DNA from: Megaustenia siamemsis
Lineage: Eukaryota; Mollusca; Gastropoda; Stylommatophora; Ariophantidae
Direction of reading: 5' to 3'
Assembly: GCA_032433765.1 (NCBI GenBank)
Contig: JAVIAB010000092.1
Span: 66,888,666-66,952,665 of the forward strand
Length of the DNA stretch: 64,000 nt
In this document: piece after piece, positions 57,786 to 64,000 of the stretch
Position numbering within the stretch: the stretch's first letter is position 1
How the letters are laid out: each line of letters starts with the position of its first letter
Position numbers and translations under genes: made by a program
Notes under the pieces: generated by a model
What the model was told of the DNA's origin: nothing
The model's database searches: none
What the model saw: the letters and a program-made list of their open reading frames with translations, nothing else

Positions 57786-58077
57786 TCGTGGCCAACTCCA
57801 TGAGGCCCCCTCGTTAATACCTATATAAAAAGGATAGCCCCATATGCCGCCAAGGTTCCACCCGTACCCCGACCGTCGTTGACCTCCTCCCCCCCCCCCC
57901 CCTCGTCGGTGACCCGGCGACGTCATCGGGACACCGCCAATGACCCGGTGTTTTGTGACCCCGTTATTGGTGACTAAGCTGATATCGGGTGACCGGTAAG
58001 ACAAGGTGTTAGCTTGCAAATCTATTTAAATAACGTGTCGTGATGATTTTTAAAAAATTGAGGAAAGCAGTGTTACT

Positions 58078-58178
58078 CTCTTGTTCCTCGGGGGCTGAGG
58101 GTGTAAGTCGCTCGCTTGTTCCTCGGGCACTGAGGGTGTAAGTCGCTCGCTTGTTCATCGGGGACTGAGGGTGTAAGT
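58078..58178. repeat. 37-bp tandem repeat, about 2.7 copies
   Basis: Unit CTTGTTCCTCGGGGACTGAG followed by GGTGTAAGTCGCTCG. Confidence 0.9.
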
Positions 58179-58432
58179 CGTGTTTTAGTGTCGTTGATCT
58201 GGTAACCTCATCCTCATGTGCCAGTGACGGTTGAGGTGTTGTGTTTCTCCAGGTACTGACGTCATGTGTTATTAAATTGAGGAAAACATCACCGGGTGCT
58301 CCTCGGTGTTATCTCTCCTCATTAGGACTGGGATTGTGACCTGTAGGTTGTCTATCCTTGACCTGGTAATTTTATCCTTAATTCTGGCTGATGACCAGGC
58401 GACGTGTTATTATCGGTGGTTTGTTGTAAGGC

Positions 58433-58556
58433 CAGGAGGTTCGTGAGCGTTTCTGTTCATGGAATGGTGTAAGGATAAACTTATGAATGACTTTTCTATT
58501 CCACGGTGTTGATATTATTCATACACATTCTATAAACAGAAACGTTCACGAACCTC
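58433..58556. repeat. Imperfect hairpin, about 21-bp stems
   Basis: AGGTTCGTGAGCGTTTCTGTT and the reverse complement of 58530-58552 match at 20 of 21 bases across a loop of about 65 bp. Nothing coding is evident. It may be an end-pair of a small element. Confidence 0.65.
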
Positions 58557-59059
58557 ATTGAGAACCCGAGCAATTCAATTACCGTAAGCAAAATAATAAC
58601 GTGATGCCAAGGAAAGAAGAATATATGATCTCTGACTGTACGTATTGAATATAGATGAAATGGTATATGTCTGCGCATACGCGCGAATGAATACATTCAT
58701 GTGATTGGTCCTTCTGACCCATGTGGAGATATCTCTTCACACGCGAAACGCCGGTTCCGTCTTTTCATAATCTGGATATGTCTGTGAGAGGTCTGTCGTT
58801 TAACATTTTTGGTGAGAGATATGAATATTTTGTGTGAGGTTAGTGTTCTAAAAATTACAATATTTGTACCATAGCTGAAATCAAGACATTCCTGTGGTAA
58901 AAATAAATGAATGGGTGTTTACTGAGTGAATATATTTTATATTCATCATGAATATGGGATACTGGTTGACCTTAGAGGCTGCTTCCTTACTATGTCCTTC
59001 ACACTTTATCTGTGATGATGAGTTCGTGGTGCAATAGTTTCTGTACTGATCTTTAGTCC

Positions 59060-59245
59060 AGATCTTGATTTTCTCTCATTCATGTTTGGAAAGTCAAGAA
59101 GATACCTCATTGCTAGACAGGGAGTGTCCCCTCAGACACCCCCAAGATAGTGCGCTTCATTCTGTATTTTCTCCAATCTGTCAATTTGTGTCGTACTTGT
59201 CAGGGCATAGTCGATTGGGGTGAGGACTAGTTCCTGGAACAGAAG
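59060..59245 (-). mobile_element. LINE V fragment (RT end)
   Basis: The reverse complement matches 38955-39060, including GACAGATTGGAGAAAATACA and the ACTCCCTG-CTAGCAATGAGG block ending with FPN-like sequence. Confidence 0.7.
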
Positions 59246-59259
59246 GCCTCATTCACGTC

Positions 59260-59640
59260 TTCTAACAGTTTGGAAACTGTCTTCTGCTAATAAAAAGACG
59301 GCCTCTAATTTTTTCAATTAGGCTTCTAGCAGTTTGAAACCCGTCTTCTGCTAATAAAAAGACGGCCACTAATTCTTTCAATTAGGCTTCTAGCAGTTTG
59401 AAACCCGTCTTCTGCTAATAAAAAGACGGCCACTAATTCTTTCAATTAGGCTTCTAGCAGTTTGAAACCCGTCTTCTGCTAATAAAAAGACGGCCACTAA
59501 TTCTTTCAATTAGGCTTCTAGCAGTTTGAAACCCGTCTTCTGCTAATAAAAAGACGGCCTCTAATTCTTTCAATTAGGCTTCTAGCAGTTTGAAACCGTC
59601 TTCTGCTAATAAAAAGACGTCTTCTGTTAACAAAAAGTCG
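59260..59640. repeat. 64-bp tandem repeat, about 5.5 copies, two hairpins per unit
   Basis: Unit TTCTAGCAGTTTGAAACCCG followed by TCTTCTGCTAATAAAAAGAC, GGCCACTAATTCTTTCAATT and AGGC. CGTCTT...AAGACG and CTAATT...AATTAG are inverted within each unit. The last copy is broken. Confidence 0.93.
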
Positions 59641-59754
59641 ACCTCTGCCAATGCATCGAAGATTTTCGTGGGTTTGGGAGCAACTATTTTAATTTTGGCA
59701 CTAAGTTTTCTGACCTGTGATGATCACCATTAATGGCCGCAATTGTGATATTGA

Positions 59755-60265
59755 ATGTATACGAGAACTGATTCTTCAGCTAAACATACCCACTCACCTG
59801 ACTTAACAGCAAACTTTCGTAGTATGGCTCAACTAGTTCTTGAAGTAAATTCAAGTTCAGAAGACGAAGAGAGTGATGAAAGCTCTAATTGGTCTTTGGA
59901 AGAACAAACTTTCACAACTTGGATATCCTCTAATGCTGATTTTAATAATGGTTTAACTTTAGATTCAATCTTCAAGAAGAGAAAGTATCCCGATGGATTG
60001 TTAAACACAAGAGAAACTTCTGATCGAAATGTTACAAATTCTCATACAAGTTTAAAGATCTGCTCTCAAAAACACATTGTTGGTGAAGTTGACAATGTTC
60101 CCGTAATAATTAGAGATCAGTCAGGGTTATATATTAGAGGAATAGAGAATTCTGATCAGGAGATTGATTATGAGCGAATTAACGCGCGGTGGAATGAAAA
60201 TTACCCCACTTTCATCACTTCCACTCAACAATACACACACACACACACACATATATTATATAAAG
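59755..60265 (+). CDS. Unidentified open reading frame, interrupted by SINE 1
   Basis: About 170 codons, ATG at 59755 (or 59824), before the frame enters a CA run and SINE 1. The N-terminus is acidic and Ser-rich (SSSEDEESDESSNWSLEEQ), followed by a basic patch (FKKRKYPDGLL) and a folded-looking part (HIVGEVDNVPVIIRDQSGLY, IRGIENSD). I do not recognise it. After the SINE, an acceptor-like TTTTTTTAG at 60670 and codons ETLESKIPTDIITRGARK could be its continuation, up to a LINE U fragment at 60785. It could be a transposon-borne accessory protein, or an exon of another gene. Confidence 0.45.
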
Positions 60266-60514
60266 TAAAGTACCCCTGTCACGCCAAGTGGCGTATAAGG
60301 AATATGGTGTTAGTGACCATACATTTTACAGACCTTCGACACATGATTTTTCGGGTAATGTGGTCGGTATTACGCCCGTGCCGCTTTACTTTCCCAGAAA
60401 AAAATCTGGTACCCATTAAAGGCTGGGTGAACCGAAAGCCGTCGGTTGGGATCAAACCCTACCTCTTGTTCTTTGTAGTCCAGTTCACTAACCACTGAGC
60501 TATCGCGACTCCGT
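60266..60514 (-). mobile_element. SINE 1, full length, slightly diverged
   Basis: Head, body and end on minus; the sequence reads GGAGTCGCGATAGCTCAGTG in place of GGAGCCGCG. It cuts the frame of the 59755 reading frame. Target duplication not clear (ATATA-type). Confidence 0.9.
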
Positions 60515-60784
60515 TTTTGTTTTCAATGTTTAGTTATATATACTTCATTAAAGTTATGTATTTGTTTTTCTTAAAAGAGTAAGTCACAGCTTGACACAAT
60601 ATTGCCTGTCATATACACATCTGATCGCGTCTATTATCATTCAATTATCTTTTTTTTTTTTTTTTTTAGAAACCTTAGAGAGTAAAATTCCTACAGACAT
60701 CATTACGCGTGGTGCAAGAAAGAGTCATGCGACAGAATTATCGACATCGACTACATCTTCAGTGGCCTATGTATCATCTTCTCC

Positions 60785-61115
60785 TTTCTTTCTTCATTTG
60801 CCTTTCAGCGTGGACGGAAGATACAGTTTGGGTTTTTTTTCGCTCTACTATTGTCATCTGTTGAAGTTATGTTTCCTTGTGTTTCTATATTAAATCAATC
60901 CATCTTTTTCAAGGTCGGATATTGGGTCCGGTTTTCTCGCAACGTTATTAAAGTTGTGTTGAGTTTTAGTATTTCTGTCTTATCACGTGGCCCAATGATT
61001 TTATCTGTTTTTTTTTGGTTTATGTATTCTATAGCGGGAATTATTCATAGTTTTTTTCTCTCAGTGTTTTTCTAATTGTATCTCTCAGACCATTTCCTGT
61101 CAATCGTCGAGCAAT
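60785..61115 (-). mobile_element. LINE U 3' fragment
   Basis: TCATTTGCCTTTCAGCGTGG, ATCACGTGGCC and TTCCTGTCAATCGTC match the other U copies. Confidence 0.7.
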
Positions 61116-61179
61116 GAATGATCATTTCCTAATGCGCCAGGAAAATACTAACATTTTTAAAAGGTAATCTTCACACCTT

Positions 61180-61410
61180 AAAGCATACAGGGAGTGTGAT
61201 TTTAGTTTTTAACGACGCATTTTGTGGGTGATGGGTCCATATCCCACCATCACGCCCTCCTTTCTCATACAAATCTCTAGTACCAATTTTCAGAGGCTGA
61301 ATCAGCATCAAAGACATGTGGCTCTTGACAGAATAATTTGGCATCTTTGAGAATGGAACTCGGAACCTTCTGATCTGTAGTGCGCCCCCAGCTACCAAGG
61401 TTGTACCTAT
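61180..61410 (-). mobile_element. SINE 2 (copy 2)
   Basis: Opposite orientation to 42795-43055 and in the matching position of the inverted duplication; CCAATTTTCAGAGGCTGA and the head ACCTTCTGATCTGTAG correspond to it. Its 3' end has diverged. Confidence 0.78.
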
Positions 61411-62191
61411 AGCGCTAAAAAAGAGGGACTGTAGACTGTTGCAGATTTAATTAAAGTATGAGATATGAAACGTTATTCTAGAAGACAATCTGCTAATAAT
61501 ATTAGAGGAATTGTGTTCGATAAACATTCTCAGAGGGCAAGTAAGGAAGAAAGGAGAGAAAGACACATCAAAAGAAACAAAAATGGAAGAATGGTAATGA
61601 AAGATTGAAAGAGTAGAAGATACAAATGTTTTTGCATCATGAATTTACATTCGGAAGAAAGAAAAGAAATACTCATGTCACCCATCATCGTGTCTTACGT
61701 AATATGGTAGTAGTGCTAATATGTTTAGGTTGTCAACACATTTGGGTAATGTGGGGGACGCTACCACATGGAAGCCGTCGATTGATCATAAGAATAAATC
61801 AAACTGCTTGTTCACAAAAACCAGTGCTCTTTTTAGTGAACCACTAGTCTACCAACACCTGCCTTTGTTTTTACCTATGTATATATTGTTAACAAGTTTT
61901 AACCTTACATAGGAAAGTAATTACACAAAAAGTTCTCAACTAGAATGCTTTACATGAATATTTATTTCAAGAAATATCAAGTTTACATTGTTGAATAAAA
62001 GATATAGATTTCTTTCTAATAGAGTTCGTAAAAGGTGATTATTTTAAAAACATGCAATCTGTTGCTGTGTAACACAAGCTGACAACCAAGATTGTCCGTA
62101 AATTATTATTTCGTTCAAGATCTTTTCTATTAGTGTTAATCTGGTTCTTTGTCACTGTCATTAGATTTATCTTATCATTGTTTCTTTTCAG

Positions 62192-62241
62192 GAAGCATGC
62201 TTATTTGTGCCAAGTTAAATGTCACAGACGCGAGATTCAAG
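62192..62241 (+). CDS. 50-nt exon following vWA2, across a 23.7-kb intron
   Basis: A strong acceptor (TTGTTTCTTTTCAG) and donor GTAATC flank 50 nt that, in phase 1, read SMLICAKLNVTDARFK and leave in phase 0. It lies inside the downstream arm of an inverted duplication; the other arm has a decayed copy at 41014-41066. It may be the start of another module, or belong to a neighbouring gene. The phase match to the 38274 exon is support but could be chance (one in three). Confidence 0.55.
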
Positions 62242-63129
62242 GTAATCTATAATAGTTATAATACATTTAGCAAAAAAGCAGTGTTGTTTTAAGATATAAT
62301 TTACTCGCCAGTACATTACTACAAGAAAATAGGATATAATAATTATAAAAGCAATAGAGTGGCGTTTGTAATGGATAGTAAAAGCGTGTGCATCTCACCT
62401 ATATATTGTAAACTGTTTTATTAGAATAATATTCATTTAAATTTAGTTTTGTCCAACAGGTAATTAATTATCCTGACGATGGACATCATCATGTTTTAAT
62501 GTAAAACAATTATTTACCCTCGAAAGACATCACCACTGTATTTTTAAGTGTGTGTTCAGTCACTTTGAGAGCAGAACGAAATCATCGTGTTTCATTTAGA
62601 AAGACAATTTTCAAATAGAAACAAAAACCACGTAATCACTTAAGCAAAAACAATAGCATCGATAGACAGATACTTCGCGGAAAAGCTCAAAATTGAAAAC
62701 AGTTTTCTATTGTTAAATTGATGACACATTTTCCTATGCCAAATACAAAACTTGTGCAGGGACACAACTATTTTCTTTGGCTTGGAAATCTACATCTTGT
62801 TGAAAAAAGTAGACATCTGTTTTATTTGGTATTTATTCCAGGTATGGTAAATGATTCTCCATTGATTGCTGGGGAAATATGATAAAATATGTTAACATTG
62901 TTTAATATGAGTTAAAAGAAAAAAAAATCTATATATCACCATATTTCTGGACAAATACGGAAAGTTACAAGAAGGCTTTGTTTATGTCCTTCCTTTCCTA
63001 TCTCTTCTGTTCAATTCTTTAAAACAATTTCATTAATTGCTTCTTCTTTTTCATCTTTAGCACGACTTCTACTCCTCTTCGTTGATCGCGCTTTAAAGAC
63101 GTCGCTTAGATGTGTTGGCATTTACAGCA

Positions 63130-63575
63130 AGATCATCATCATCATCATCAAGTACCGGGCCTATTGGCGTAGGTGATCATGTCCCTCAACAACTTTCGAT
63201 CTCGGCAGTTCTTTATCATTTCTGTTGTTGACCTTCTGCCAAGCCATTCTCTTAAGCTGTCTGGTATTTTTTCTCTTTGCTTCCCTCTATCTCTTCGTCC
63301 CTCATTTTTGCCCAGTTGTTACAATATATTCCAGTTGTTCTCTTCTCATTACATGGCCAAAAAATGATGATTGTTTCTTCCTAATATTGGAAATTCACTC
63401 TCTTTTTGCTTTGACCTCTTTCAGAACATTTTCATTACTCTTCTTAGCTGTCCATGGCATTCTCAACGTTTTTCTGTAAAACAACATTTCTGCAGACGCC
63501 AGTGATTTTCTTGTCTGTTTTCCTATTGTCCATGATTCACATCCATATGTTAAGACTGGCTCCACATAACATTAT
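63130..63575 (-). mobile_element. LINE X-like 3' fragment
   Basis: ATCATCATCATCATCATCAA leads into GGGCCTATTGGCGTAGGTGA and the X tail sequence, more diverged than the other copies. CAAGAT on both sides could be a short duplication. The rest to 64000 shows nothing certain apart from a weak dispersed-repeat match at 63660-63760. Confidence 0.72.
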
Positions 63576-64000
63576 GAACTCTTTTACAACAAGATACTGT
63601 ATCTTAAACAGTTTGGCCCAACTAATTCGACTTTAGCATGCCATAGAGTATTCTTCCCTTTTAACTCCTGTTAGTTTTGGCGAGACTAGTCAGTCTGTTT
63701 CCAGGCCTACCATGTGGAGGTGTGGTAGAGTCTCGAAGAGTTCTTTTTCAGTTGCATACAATATTTCATCTATGAGTCAATAGCCGCTTTCAGCCCAGCT
63801 GCTTTGGCAAGTCTTAGTCACCTCCTTTCATATCCCTTTGAGCATTGAAGGAGTCACAAAATCCTTGTCTCTTTCTGTCTGCTATTTAATGTTGATGAAG
63901 AAAATGTTATTGTTTTCACACCATCAATCCAGGGTTCGTCTCCAGATCTACTTATTACTCCTCTGCTTGTATATTCCTTGCATGGTGTGGATTCACAAGG

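Larger units (their letters stand above)
61165..62965 (+). repeat. Inverted segmental duplication, arm 2 (contains the functional-looking exon)
   Basis: This is the partner of 40262-43075 in opposite orientation. It carries the exon with good splice sites, so it is the likely original or the maintained copy. Both arms include SINE 2, so that SINE predates the duplication. The arms are about 18 kb apart in the same intron, which would favour cruciform or inversion events. Confidence 0.78.

Overview
The window looks like gastropod-mollusc-type nuclear DNA. It is AT-rich, its exons are short and joined by GT-AG introns of several kb, and it is crowded with tRNA-derived SINEs, 5'-truncated non-LTR retrotransposons, cut-and-paste DNA transposons, Penelope-like fragments and large satellite-like tandem arrays. 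No bacterial gene layout, ribosomal RNA, free-standing tRNA gene or CRISPR is visible. The mollusc assignment is inferred from the overall repeat style and the von Willebrand factor A (vWA) gene, not from a search.

Host gene. One plus-strand gene appears to run through the window. I can place about ten exons (2345, 7510, 12854, 16900, 20291, 23745, 27425, 32138, 38274 and 62192) whose splice phases agree from one to the next. They encode a short acidic linker, then vWA domain 1 with a complete metal-binding (MIDAS) set (exons at 16900, 20291, 23745), then vWA domain 2, which lacks the DxSxS motif (exons at 27425, 32138, 38274), and a short further exon at 62192. Both domains are bounded by phase-1 introns, as in shuffled extracellular modules. 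The start and the 3' end of the gene lie outside the window.

Layout. 1-12.9 kb: introns holding a 35-bp minisatellite (2.4-3.7 kb), nested LINE remnants (4.3-6.5 kb), a RNase H LINE tail (8.0-8.5 kb) and a 2.85-kb 39-bp minisatellite (9.28-12.14 kb). 13.5-15.1 kb: a SINE carrying a LINE inserted at a precise internal site. 15-28 kb: vWA1 exons, a 1-kb GATA/GACA array, an internally deleted hAT element, a mariner-like element with long inverted ends, and LINE tails. 28-38 kb: vWA2 exons among SINEs, a Tc1 relic and a second SINE carrying the same LINE at the same site. 38-62 kb: a 23.7-kb intron holding an inverted duplication that includes a copy of the 62192 exon, a Tigger relic, a long intact LINE reading frame (47.1-50.7 kb), a 31-bp array, a nearly intact hAT element (54.7-56.6 kb) and Penelope-like fragments. 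62-64 kb: the last visible exon and one more LINE tail.

Strongest points for follow-up: (i) a LINE family found twice in the same orientation at the same position inside a SINE, each with the same 11-bp duplication; (ii) the inverted duplication of about 1.8 kb that copies an exon of the host gene, whose copy was later hit by a SINE at its splice acceptor; (iii) shared 3' modules between SINE families with different tRNA heads; (iv) a related full/deleted pair of hAT elements. Family letters used below (LINE S, U, V, W, X, Y, Z; SINE 1-5) are my own labels.
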